From an uncultured Methylobacillus sp. (GTDB lineage: Bacteria; Pseudomonadota; Gammaproteobacteria; Burkholderiales; Methylophilaceae), in the NCBI GenBank assembly GCA_946478865.1, contig CAMLDO010000002.1, positions 197,732 to 261,731 of the forward strand: a stretch of 64,000 bases of DNA, written 5' to 3'. Both the position numbers and the translations under genes were made by a program. This document shows positions 56,966 to 64,000 of the stretch, piece after piece. The notes beneath the pieces were generated by a model. The model did no database searches, was not told where the DNA came from, and was given only the letters and a program-made list of their open reading frames with translations. Every line of letters begins with the position of its first letter. The stretch's first letter is position 1.

Positions 56966-58173
56966 TGCGCCTGCTCGACACGCTTTCCTTCGCCAAATCC
57001 GCCACTTCCGGCACGCCGTTGCGCACCGGGTTGCTGATCCTGGCGATGTCCATCGGCGTCGCAGCCCTCATCATGCTCACCGCGCTGGGCGATGGCGCAC
57101 GCCGCTACGTGGTAGAAGAATTTTCCGCACTGGGCAGCAATCTGCTGATCGTTTTGCCCGGCCGCTCGGAAACGGGCGGGCTCAATCCCGCCAACCTCGT
57201 CACCTCGACTCCTCGCGACCTGACTCCGGAAGATGCCGATTCGCTCACGCAGATTCCCGGCGTAAACAAAGTGGCGCCCATCGTCGTGGGCAGCTCGGAA
57301 ATCAGCGTGGGCGGAAAACTCCGCGAGGTGATGCTGGTCGGCACCAACTCCGAATTTCTGGCGGTGCGGCATCTCACCCTGGCGCAAGGGCGTTTCCTCC
57401 CGGCAGGAGATAGCGGGCTGGGCGCCAATGTGGCAGTCATCGGCGCCGTAATACGCGACGAACTGTTCGGCACGGAGGCGGCCTTGGGCAAACCGATACG
57501 CGTAGGCGATCGACGCTTCCGCGTAATCGGCGTGCTGAGCACCGGCGGACGCGGCATGGGCATGACCACGGACGAACTGATCATCGTTCCGACGGCGACC
57601 GCCTTGTCGATGTTCGATACCAATACCTTGTTTCGCATCCTGATCGAAGGACGCAGCCGCGGTGTGCTGGACGCAATGAAAGACCGCATCGAGCAACAGC
57701 TGGCCGAACGGCATGACGGCGAAAAGGATTTCACGCTGATCACGCAGGATGCCGTACTGCAGACCTTTGACCAAATCCTGCGCGTGCTTACCTATGGTGT
57801 AGCTGGAATCGCGGCCATCAGTCTCGCCGTTGCCGGCATTCTCGTCATGAACGTGATGCTGGTTTCGGTAACGCAGCGCACCGGCGAAATCGGCCTGCTC
57901 AAGGCTTTGGGCGCCACCGCTGCGACGATACGCAACGTCTTCCTCGTTGAAGCGGCCATGCTGTCCTTGGTCGGCGCCATCCTCGGCCTGCTGCTGGGCG
58001 AAGCTGGCGCGTGGATCTTGCGCCTGCTCTACCCGGTCTTTCCCGCTTATCCTCCGCTGTGGGCACTGCTGGCAGGCTTGGCGACTGCGCTGGTGACAGG
58101 AATCCTGTTCGGGGTGATGCCCGCCCGCAAAGCCGCCCTGCTCGATCCTGTGCAAGCCTTGTCGAAGCGCTGA
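56965..58173 (+). CDS. ABC transporter permease 1, MacB/FtsX-type
   Basis: This 402-residue permease has an N-terminal membrane helix (TGLLILAMSIGVAALIMLTA), a large periplasmic MacB_PCD domain of about 220 residues, and three C-terminal helices (from about 275, with ISLAVAGILVMNVML, EIGLLKALGATAATIRNVFL typical of FtsX-like permeases). It exports or transduces mechanical force to an unknown substrate. The start overlaps the ATPase stop. A second, different permease follows 2 bases downstream. Confidence 0.92.
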   Translation: MRLLDTLSFAKSATSGTPLRTGLLILAMSIGVAALIMLTALGDGARRYVVEEFSALGSNLLIVLPGRSETGGLNPANLVTSTPRDLTPEDADSLTQIPGVNKVAPIVVGSSEISVGGKLREVMLVGTNSEFLAVRHLTLAQGRFLPAGDSGLGANVAVIGAVIRDELFGTEAALGKPIRVGDRRFRVIGVLSTGGRGMGMTTDELIIVPTATALSMFDTNTLFRILIEGRSRGVLDAMKDRIEQQLAERHDGEKDFTLITQDAVLQTFDQILRVLTYGVAGIAAISLAVAGILVMNVMLVSVTQRTGEIGLLKALGATAATIRNVFLVEAAMLSLVGAILGLLLGEAGAWILRLLYPVFPAYPPLWALLAGLATALVTGILFGVMPARKAALLDPVQALSKR

Positions 58174-58175
58174 CC

Positions 58176-59378
58176 ATGCTGTGGGCTGACGCTTTCCGCT
58201 TTGCATTCCAGGCCATCGTCGCGCATCGGCTGCGTAGCGCGCTGACGCTGCTGGGCATCGCGGTAGGTATTGCCGCAGTGATTCTGCTCACCTCCATCGG
58301 CGAGGGCGTGCATCGCTTCGTGCTGGCCGAGTTCTCGCAGTTCGGCACCAACGTGATCGGCATTTCGCCGGGCAAGACCAAGACCGGTGGAGCGCACCCG
58401 ACCGGGATACCCACCACCGTGCGGCCGCTGACGGTCGAGGATGCCGAGTCTCTGAAGCGCTTGCCTCATGTCACCGGATCCACGCCTACCGTCTGGGGGA
58501 ACTCCGAAGTCGAAGTGAACGGACGCCTGCGCCGTACCACTGTCTATGGCGTGGATGCCGACTTTCCGCTGGTCTTCAGTTCGTCGGTCCGCATCGGCCG
58601 TTTCCTTCCAGCGGAAGAAGGCGGAAGCGCCCGCGCGCTGGTAGTGCTCGGCTCCAAGTTGCGTGACGAGCTATTCGGCAATGCCAATCCGCTCGGAGCT
58701 CGGGTGCGCATCGGCGGGATGCATTTTCGCGTGATCGGCGTCATGGCGCCCAAGGGGCAGTTTCTGGGCATCGATCTCGACGACACCGCGTTCATTCCCG
58801 CCGCCCGCTCCCTGGAACTCTACAACCGCGATGGCCTGATGGAGATTCACGTCACCTACCAGGAGGGCGTTTCCGCCGACAGGATAGTCGATACGGTCAA
58901 AGCCACCTTGATCAAGCGCCACGGCCGGGAAGACTTTACGATAGTCACGCAGGAGGACATGCTGGCAACGCTGTCCAATATCCTGGATATCCTGACGGCG
59001 GCAGTCGGGGCGCTCGGCGGCATTTCGCTGGTCGTCGGCGGCGTCGGCATTGTGACCATCATGACCATTGCCGTAACGGAGCGCACCAATGAAATCGGCC
59101 TGCTGGTTGCACTCGGCGCGCCGCGCAGGACCATACTGGCATTGTTTCTCGGCGAGTCCATCGTGCTGGCAGCCGTCGGCGGAGCGCTTGGATTGCTGCT
59201 CGGCGCGGGATGCGCGCAGTTGCTGCACCTGCTCCTGCCGGACATGCCGGTCCATACGCCCTGGGAATTTGTCGTCGGCGCCGAACTGGCTGCCGCCGTC
59301 ATCGGGCTGCTGGCAGGTGTCTTGCCGGCACGTCATGCCGCGAACCTGGATGCCATAGAAGCACTGCGGGCAGAATAA
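58176..59378 (+). CDS. ABC transporter permease 2, MacB/FtsX-type
   Basis: This 400-residue permease has the same layout as permease 1: an N-terminal helix (LRSALTLLGIAVGIAAVILL), a MacB_PCD periplasmic domain, and three C-terminal helices with VVGGVGIVTIMTIAVTERTNEIGLLVALGAP. It is clearly different in sequence from permease 1, so the two are likely to form a heterodimer. The ATG at 58176 lies 2 bases after the permease 1 stop; the open frame further upstream is inside permease 1. The corA gene follows after 38 bases. Confidence 0.91.
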   Translation: MLWADAFRFAFQAIVAHRLRSALTLLGIAVGIAAVILLTSIGEGVHRFVLAEFSQFGTNVIGISPGKTKTGGAHPTGIPTTVRPLTVEDAESLKRLPHVTGSTPTVWGNSEVEVNGRLRRTTVYGVDADFPLVFSSSVRIGRFLPAEEGGSARALVVLGSKLRDELFGNANPLGARVRIGGMHFRVIGVMAPKGQFLGIDLDDTAFIPAARSLELYNRDGLMEIHVTYQEGVSADRIVDTVKATLIKRHGREDFTIVTQEDMLATLSNILDILTAAVGALGGISLVVGGVGIVTIMTIAVTERTNEIGLLVALGAPRRTILALFLGESIVLAAVGGALGLLLGAGCAQLLHLLLPDMPVHTPWEFVVGAELAAAVIGLLAGVLPARHAANLDAIEALRAE

Positions 59379-59416
59379 CTTCCGCGCGAGTCATGAAGAA
59401 TCTAAGGACCAAATCG

Positions 59417-60496
59417 ATGAAAAAACGTCACCGCCTTCGTTCGAAGAAAGTCGGTCTGCCGCCGGGCACCCTGCTGCCGCTGGGCGAGGTAAAAACCAAG
59501 CATACCGAATTGGCACTGTTCCGCTATGACGGCCAGAAGCTGGTTGAAGCGAGTTCGAAATCGCTCGCGGAACTGGATATCGCCCAGCACGACAACGATG
59601 TGCTCTGGTTGAACGTCCATGGCCTGCACGATCCCGATCTGATGCGCCAGATCGGCCAGGCTTTCAACCTGCACCCGCTGGTCATGGAAGATATTCTGAA
59701 TACCGATCAACGGCCCAAGGTGGATAGCTACGAGGACTATCTGTTCATCGTCACCCGCTTTTTCAGTTACGACAAACAGACGCTGCAGATCAGCTCTGAA
59801 CAAGTCAGCATCGTGCTCGGCAGAAATTTTGTGCTGACCTTCCAGGAACGCCCCACCGGCTCTTTCGATCCGATCCGGGAGCGGCTGCGCGCCAACAAGG
59901 GACGTATACGCGCCTCGGGCGCCGGCTATCTCGCTTATGCCCTGCTCGATGTGATCGTGGACCGATACTTCATCGTACTGGAGCAGATCGGCGATGACTG
60001 CGATTTTCTTGAAGAAAACCTGCTGCACCAGTCAGGCGAGCATTTGCTGCAAAACATCCATCTGTTGAAGCGCGAAACGATGGAGTTGCGACGCGCGGTA
60101 TGGCCGCTGCGTGAAGTCATCAATAGTCTGGTGCGCAACGAGTCGGGTTTCTTCGAGCACGAAAGCGTACTGCACCTGCGCGATGTATACGATCATACAG
60201 TCCACTTCATCGAGTCGCTGGAAGCCTTGCGCGACCTGCTGGCCGGCATGCTGGACATCTACCTTTCCACCCTCAGCAACCGCGTCAATATGGAAGTGCG
60301 CGCGCTGACGGTCGTCGCGATGCTGTTCATGCCGGCAACCTTGATCGCCGGGATCTTCGGGATGAATTTCGTGCATATGCCATGGCTGGAGCATCGCGAC
60401 GGCTTCTGGTTCGCCATCGCGCTCATGGGCGGCATCGGCAGCTTCATGGCCTTGATCTTCTGGCGCCGTCAGTGGCTGAGTCGAAGAATGTTGTAA
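59417..60496 (+). CDS. corA: Magnesium/cobalt transporter CorA
   Basis: CorA (359 residues) is a pentameric Mg2+ channel of the inner membrane. The cytoplasmic funnel (residues 30-290) ends in two helices: TM1 containing LFMPATLIAGIFGMNF with the signature GMN, and TM2 (FAIALMGGIGSFMALIFW) ending in a basic tail. ATG at 59417 is favoured by AAGGA 8 bases upstream; an ATG at 59393 (MKNLRTKS) lies in the same frame with a weaker site. It is downstream of the ABC operon on the same strand and may be cotranscribed. Confidence 0.93.
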   Translation: MKKRHRLRSKKVGLPPGTLLPLGEVKTKHTELALFRYDGQKLVEASSKSLAELDIAQHDNDVLWLNVHGLHDPDLMRQIGQAFNLHPLVMEDILNTDQRPKVDSYEDYLFIVTRFFSYDKQTLQISSEQVSIVLGRNFVLTFQERPTGSFDPIRERLRANKGRIRASGAGYLAYALLDVIVDRYFIVLEQIGDDCDFLEENLLHQSGEHLLQNIHLLKRETMELRRAVWPLREVINSLVRNESGFFEHESVLHLRDVYDHTVHFIESLEALRDLLAGMLDIYLSTLSNRVNMEVRALTVVAMLFMPATLIAGIFGMNFVHMPWLEHRDGFWFAIALMGGIGSFMALIFWRRQWLSRRML

Positions 60497-60511
60497 CTCT
60501 TCAGCTATGAC

Positions 60512-61063
60512 CTAGAGCGCTTCGGGTTTGATACGCGGGGCGAAATAAGTGCGCAACTTCTCCAGCTTGGGCCCGATAACGGCCTGGCAATAAGGCTGAT
60601 AAGGGTTCTTGTCGAAATAGTGCTGATGATATTGCTCGGCAGGATAGAACACCGCCGCCGGCACCACTTCGGTCACCACCGGATGGCTCCACTCCCCAGC
60701 CAACGCTTCGATCACTTCCCGGGCAGTATCCCGCTGCGCATCGTCATGGTAAAAAATCGCCGAACGATACTGGGTACCGATATCGTTTCCCTGCCGATTG
60801 GGGGTCGTCGGATCATGCAGCGCGAAGAATACGGTCAGCAAATCGCGATAGCTGATCTGCTCGGGGTCGAAATGAACCTGAATAACCTCCGCGTGACCAG
60901 TGGTTCCAGTACATACCTGCTTGTAATCCGGATTGACCGTATGACCGCCCATGTAACCCGACACGACCTCGTGCACCCCTTGCAATCGCCGCAGCGGCGC
61001 TTCCAGGCACCAGAAACAGCCTCCCGCCAGGGTTGCAACTGCCTCTTTGCTGTTTTCGCTCAT
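60512..61063 (-). CDS. msrA: Peptide methionine sulfoxide reductase MsrA
   Basis: MsrA (183 residues) reduces methionine-S-sulfoxide in proteins. The catalytic motif GGCFWCLEA is near the N-terminus and GTTGHAEVIQVHFDP and GNDIGTQYRSAIFY are typical. It has no signal peptide and should be cytosolic. AAAGG lies 8 bases before the ATG. It diverges from the glycine-zipper gene at 61155, sharing a 91-base region that contains a perfect inverted repeat (61091-61110). It fits the oxidative-stress content of the window with hslO and trxC. Confidence 0.95.
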   Translation of the reverse strand: MSENSKEAVATLAGGCFWCLEAPLRRLQGVHEVVSGYMGGHTVNPDYKQVCTGTTGHAEVIQVHFDPEQISYRDLLTVFFALHDPTTPNRQGNDIGTQYRSAIFYHDDAQRDTAREVIEALAGEWSHPVVTEVVPAAVFYPAEQYHQHYFDKNPYQPYCQAVIGPKLEKLRTYFAPRIKPEAL

Positions 61064-61090
61064 ATCTCATCCTTTACCGTTCATCCGGCG

Positions 61091-61110
61091 ATACTTGCCT
61101 GTGCAAGTAT
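61091..61110. promoter_or_regulatory. Perfect 20-base inverted repeat between msrA and the glycine-zipper gene
   Basis: ATACTTGC (61091-61098) and GCAAGTAT (61103-61110) are perfect complements around CTGT. It lies just upstream of a TACAAT at 61120-61125 that could be the -10 box of the plus-strand gene at 61155, so it would cover the -35 region. This is where a repressor or activator would bind; it may act on both divergent genes. A stem-loop in an msrA-proximal RNA is less likely. Confidence 0.5.
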
Positions 61111-61119
61111 GGCTATGCT

Positions 61120-61125
61120 TACAAT
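61120..61125 (+). promoter_or_regulatory. Candidate -10 box for the glycine-zipper gene
   Basis: TACAAT matches five of six bases of the consensus, 29 bases before the ATG at 61155. TTGCCT lies 19 bases upstream as a weak -35 and overlaps the inverted repeat at 61091-61110. Confidence 0.4.
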
Positions 61126-61154
61126 TACCCTACCTTTTCACAAGGAGTCAGGTG

Positions 61155-61739
61155 ATGTCCATTATTCGATATAAAAAAAGCTTCCTTACACTTGTCGCGG
61201 CAGCCCTGCTGTTGCCGGTAGCGCCCACTGTATATGCAGACCCGCCGCCTTGGGCACCTGCGCATGGCTGGCGCAAAAAGCATGACCCCTATTATCAAGG
61301 CTACTCCGGTACAAACTGGGAGCGCGATTACGGCATCATCAACGGTAAATGCAATCGCGAAGCCATTGGAACAGTGCTGGGCGGCGCAGTAGGCGGCGCA
61401 ATAGGCTCCAGCGTAGGGAAAGACGGCAATAAAGGAGTGGCCATCATTCTCGGCACCGTACTGGGGGCCGTAATCGGCAATCGTATCGGCAAAGCGATGG
61501 ATGATTCCGACCGCGCCTGCATCGGCCATGCTCTCGAACTTGCCGCCGACCGCAGAACCGTCAGTTGGACAGGGGCCGAAGGCATAAATTACATGGTGAC
61601 CCCCATTTCCAGCTATGACCGCGGCGGACAAAAGTGCCGCGAGTACCGCTTGCGCGTGAACGGTGCCAACGTCAGCGAAGACCGCCGTGAGAATGCCTGC
61701 CTGGTTAGCGAAGGGCGCTGGGAAGTTGTCGAGCGCTAA
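61155..61739 (+). CDS. Second glycine-zipper envelope protein
   Basis: This 194-residue protein has a signal peptide (FLTLVAAALLLPVAPTVYA, cleaved near residue 28), an aromatic N-terminal region (PPPWAPAHGWRKKHDPYY), a glycine-zipper (GTVLGGAVGGAIGSSVG, then GTVLGAVIGNRIG), and a C-terminal domain with three or more Cys including KCREYRLRV. It resembles the 17-kDa surface antigen (Lpp0805/RT0821) style. AGGAG is 7 bases before the ATG; the open frame upstream lacks a site. It resembles in layout the protein at 35871. A terminator follows. Confidence 0.85.
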   Translation: MSIIRYKKSFLTLVAAALLLPVAPTVYADPPPWAPAHGWRKKHDPYYQGYSGTNWERDYGIINGKCNREAIGTVLGGAVGGAIGSSVGKDGNKGVAIILGTVLGAVIGNRIGKAMDDSDRACIGHALELAADRRTVSWTGAEGINYMVTPISSYDRGGQKCREYRLRVNGANVSEDRRENACLVSEGRWEVVER

Positions 61740-61761
61740 TCATCCTTCATTCCGTCAATCC

Positions 61762-61786
61762 AAGCCCTCATATCGAGGGCTTTTTT
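61762..61786 (+). terminator. Terminator after the glycine-zipper gene
   Basis: AAGCCCTC (61762-61769) pairs with GAGGGCTT (61775-61782) with a five-base loop and is followed by a T run. It separates this gene from glgX. Confidence 0.88.
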
Positions 61787-61872
61787 ATGGCGACCGGCCC
61801 GCTTGACCTATTTTTAAAACTTTCAGCTCATGCGTGCATCCAAAAAATGCTGCACTCGCTTAAGGACATTAC

Positions 61873-63930
61873 ATGCGCAAGATACTGGAGGGCTCGCCGC
61901 TCCCACGAGGAGCGACCTATGACGGCAAAGGCACCAACTTCGCCATCTTTTCGGATAACGCTACAGGTATCACCTTATGTCTGTTTTCAAATGACGGCGC
62001 CAAGGAAGTCGAACGCATCGAACTGACCGAATGTACCAACGGCATCTGGCACGCCTATCTCCCCGACATTCATCCGGGACAGAAATATGGCTATCGTGTA
62101 CAGGGGCCGTGGGATCCGTTGCAGGGGCAGCGTTTCAATGACCACAAGCTGTTGCTCGATCCCTATGCGCGAAAGCTTTACGGCGACATCGTATGGAACG
62201 ATGCGCTTTACGGCTATGTGGTCAGCCCGGCCAAGGATGCCGACCTTAAAATGGATACGCGCGACAGCGCATCCTTTATGCCCAAGGCCGTAGTGGTCGA
62301 CCCGGCGATTCTCGTTAAAAAGCCCAAACCCAATATCCATTGGCCGAAGACCATCATTTATGAGGCCCATGCCAAAGGCCTGACCATGCTGCACCCGCTA
62401 GTGCCGGACGATATTCGCGGGACATTCAAGGCGCTCGCCCACCCAGCCTTGATCGAACATATGCACAAGATCGGCATTACTTCGCTCGAATTGCTGCCCA
62501 TTCATGCTTTTGCACAGGATCATCATCTGCAGGAACGCGGCCTCCGCAACTATTGGGGATACAACACGCTTTCCTATTTCACCCCCGAGCCCAGTTACCT
62601 CCATAGCGGAGAACTGGAAGAGATCGCCAAGGTCGTCGACAAGCTACATGAGGCCGGGATCGAGGTGATTCTGGATGTCGTGTACAACCACACCTGCGAA
62701 GGCAATCATCTGGGCCCGACTCTTTCCTGGAAAGGGATCGATAATCTCAGCTACTACCGTACCCTGCCCGGCGAACCGCGCTATTACGATAACCTCAGCG
62801 GATGCGGCAACTCTCTCAACACCTCCCATCCGAAAGTGCTACAGATGGTCATGGACAGCTTGCGATTGTGGGCCTCCGTCTATGGTGTGGACGGATTCCG
62901 CTTTGACCTCGCATTGACGTTGGGACGTTTCGAGACCGGGTTCTCATCCCACCATCCGTTCTTCCATACGATCCTTCAGGATCCGATACTTGCCGGCTGC
63001 AAGCTCATTGCCGAACCTTGGGACGTTGGGCCTGGCGGATATCAGTTGGGATCGTTCCCCCCCGGCTTCTCGGAATGGAATGGCGATTATCGCGATGTTG
63101 CGCGCAGCTTCTGGAAGGGAGACGAAGGCTGCCTTCCTCGGTTTGCAGGGCGATTTGCCGCCTCTAGCGACCTGTTCGATGCCCAGCACAAACGCCCCTG
63201 GTCGAGCGTCAATTTTGTCACCGCACATGACGGCTTTACCTTGCATGACCTCGTTGCCTACAACGAAAAACACAATGAAGCGAACGGCGAGAACAATAGC
63301 GACGGCGCCAATGACAACCGCAGCTGGAACTGTGGTGTCGAAGGCGAGACTTCCGATCCGGAGATCAAGCAGCTCCGCCTGAGACAGAAAAAGAACTTAC
63401 TGGTTACGCTGTTTCTGTCCCAAGGCGTACCCATGCTGCTTGCCGGCGACGAAATGTGCAATTCACAGCATGGCAATAACAATACCTATTGCCAGGACAA
63501 CGAAATCGGCTGGATTGATTGGAGCAGTGAGGAAACACTGATCGATTTTGTAGCGACATTAAGCAAGATACGAAAAGAGCACAATGCCATCTCAAGGGCA
63601 GAGTTTCTTACCGGGCTAAACGAACATGGGAATTCGGATGTTGCATGGTTCAATGTGACAGGACATCTCATGACAATTGAGAACTGGGATGACCCATTCA
63701 ACAAGTGCCTGATCGTCAAACTTCTCGCCAAAAACAAAGCGGAGAAGAGCATACTCGTCATGTTGAATGCCGCGCATGTCGAAGTGACTGCCGTGGTTCC
63801 CGACTGTGAAATCAGGAATTGGCATTACTTGATCAGTTCGGCGAACGAAGCCATTGATGTGAGGCGCAAGCAGAAGGTACAGCTGAAGCCACGCTCGATT
63901 TACGTCTACGAAAGCGTAGCCAGTAAATAA
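61873..63930 (+). CDS. glgX: Glycogen debranching enzyme GlgX type
   Basis: This 685-residue enzyme of the GH13 isoamylase/GlgX group cleaves alpha-1,6 branches of glycogen. It has an N-terminal carbohydrate-binding-like domain (LPRGATYDGKGTNFAIFSD), the GH13 region with VILDVVYNHTCEG, the nucleophile Asp in DGFRFDLALTLGR, acid Glu in LIAEPWDVG and transition-state Asp in VTAHDGFTLHD. AAGGA is 7 bases before the ATG. No other glycogen genes are in the window, and its coding strand continues toward the window edge with only 70 bases after the stop. Confidence 0.93.
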   Translation: MRKILEGSPLPRGATYDGKGTNFAIFSDNATGITLCLFSNDGAKEVERIELTECTNGIWHAYLPDIHPGQKYGYRVQGPWDPLQGQRFNDHKLLLDPYARKLYGDIVWNDALYGYVVSPAKDADLKMDTRDSASFMPKAVVVDPAILVKKPKPNIHWPKTIIYEAHAKGLTMLHPLVPDDIRGTFKALAHPALIEHMHKIGITSLELLPIHAFAQDHHLQERGLRNYWGYNTLSYFTPEPSYLHSGELEEIAKVVDKLHEAGIEVILDVVYNHTCEGNHLGPTLSWKGIDNLSYYRTLPGEPRYYDNLSGCGNSLNTSHPKVLQMVMDSLRLWASVYGVDGFRFDLALTLGRFETGFSSHHPFFHTILQDPILAGCKLIAEPWDVGPGGYQLGSFPPGFSEWNGDYRDVARSFWKGDEGCLPRFAGRFAASSDLFDAQHKRPWSSVNFVTAHDGFTLHDLVAYNEKHNEANGENNSDGANDNRSWNCGVEGETSDPEIKQLRLRQKKNLLVTLFLSQGVPMLLAGDEMCNSQHGNNNTYCQDNEIGWIDWSSEETLIDFVATLSKIRKEHNAISRAEFLTGLNEHGNSDVAWFNVTGHLMTIENWDDPFNKCLIVKLLAKNKAEKSILVMLNAAHVEVTAVVPDCEIRNWHYLISSANEAIDVRRKQKVQLKPRSIYVYESVASK

Positions 63931-64000
63931 TCTGGATTGGGATTACTTCGGCAATTACCCTCTTCAGGCAATCAAAGGGCTTTTTTCCGACGCTCCAAAC

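Noticed and set aside
63930..64000. A terminator or further gene after glgX
   Set aside because: Only a four-base stem before a T run is visible, and no frame begins in the last 70 bases.

Overview
The window is a gene-dense (about 60% G+C) stretch of chromosome from a motile Gram-negative bacterium. Family content points to a betaproteobacterium, probably Nitrosomonadales-like: a homodimeric AceE-type pyruvate dehydrogenase with a lipoylated Lpd, CheZ with CheA, PilU, CoaX next to BirA, RpfE-like next to RecJ, and many chemoreceptor and c-di-GMP genes. The assignment is by family content only, with no alignment. I see no rRNA, tRNA, CRISPR array, phage or transposase. No gap without a gene exceeds 300 bases; the largest (18056-18281, 21194-21445, 40286-40468, 54876-55126) hold leaders and promoter regions.

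Layout. 1-5100: chemotaxis and surface motility (cheZ 3' end, cheA, an EAL-HDOD protein, pilU, a DUF3301 protein). 5101-13911: gluQ, a chemoreceptor, hslO, a PAS-PAS-GGDEF-EAL protein, two RNA-modification enzymes, a MAPEG-like protein and trxC. 13977-18055: a minus-strand kdpD-like/kdpE/kup potassium operon that runs on toward trxC. 18282-21955: rhlE, fpr and a group of small stress-type proteins, including a 58-residue KGG-like protein and a hemerythrin. 21959-24611: recJ with an RpfE-like gene. 24667-30209: sixA, a TonB-dependent receptor, a periplasmic PF04392-like protein and a membrane GGDEF-EAL protein, which read as one outer-membrane-to-c-di-GMP signalling unit. 30239-35777: ParA-like ATPase, CYTH-CHAD protein, DUF6394 protein, RCK potassium channel and an MFS transporter. 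35871-38129: glycine-zipper protein and an L,D-transpeptidase/DUF882 envelope pair. 38187-40285: a small unknown, a YhcH protein and an M17 aminopeptidase. 40469-46362: the pyruvate dehydrogenase operon aceE-aceF-lpdA. 46450-50392: a FAD-linked oxidase, a 39-residue small protein, then birA-coaX-SPOR on the minus strand. 50479-52844: glnS and a flavin reductase. 52890-54875: a NIT-domain chemoreceptor. 55127-60496: a MacA/MacB-like export operon with two different permeases, then corA. 60512-63930: msrA, a second glycine-zipper protein and a glgX-type debranching enzyme.

Themes. Signalling dominates: chemotaxis core, two chemoreceptors, three c-di-GMP-type proteins, a KdpDE-like pair and SixA. 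Potassium handling appears twice (kup with KdpDE-like control; RCK channel). The best candidates for something not well described are the TonB receptor/PF04392/GGDEF-EAL operon, the ParA/CYTH-CHAD pair, the duplicated-KGG small protein, the chemoreceptor whose sensor appears to be cytosolic, and several perfect inverted repeats in promoters or leaders (13919-13957, 40363-40379, 54901-54917, 61091-61110).
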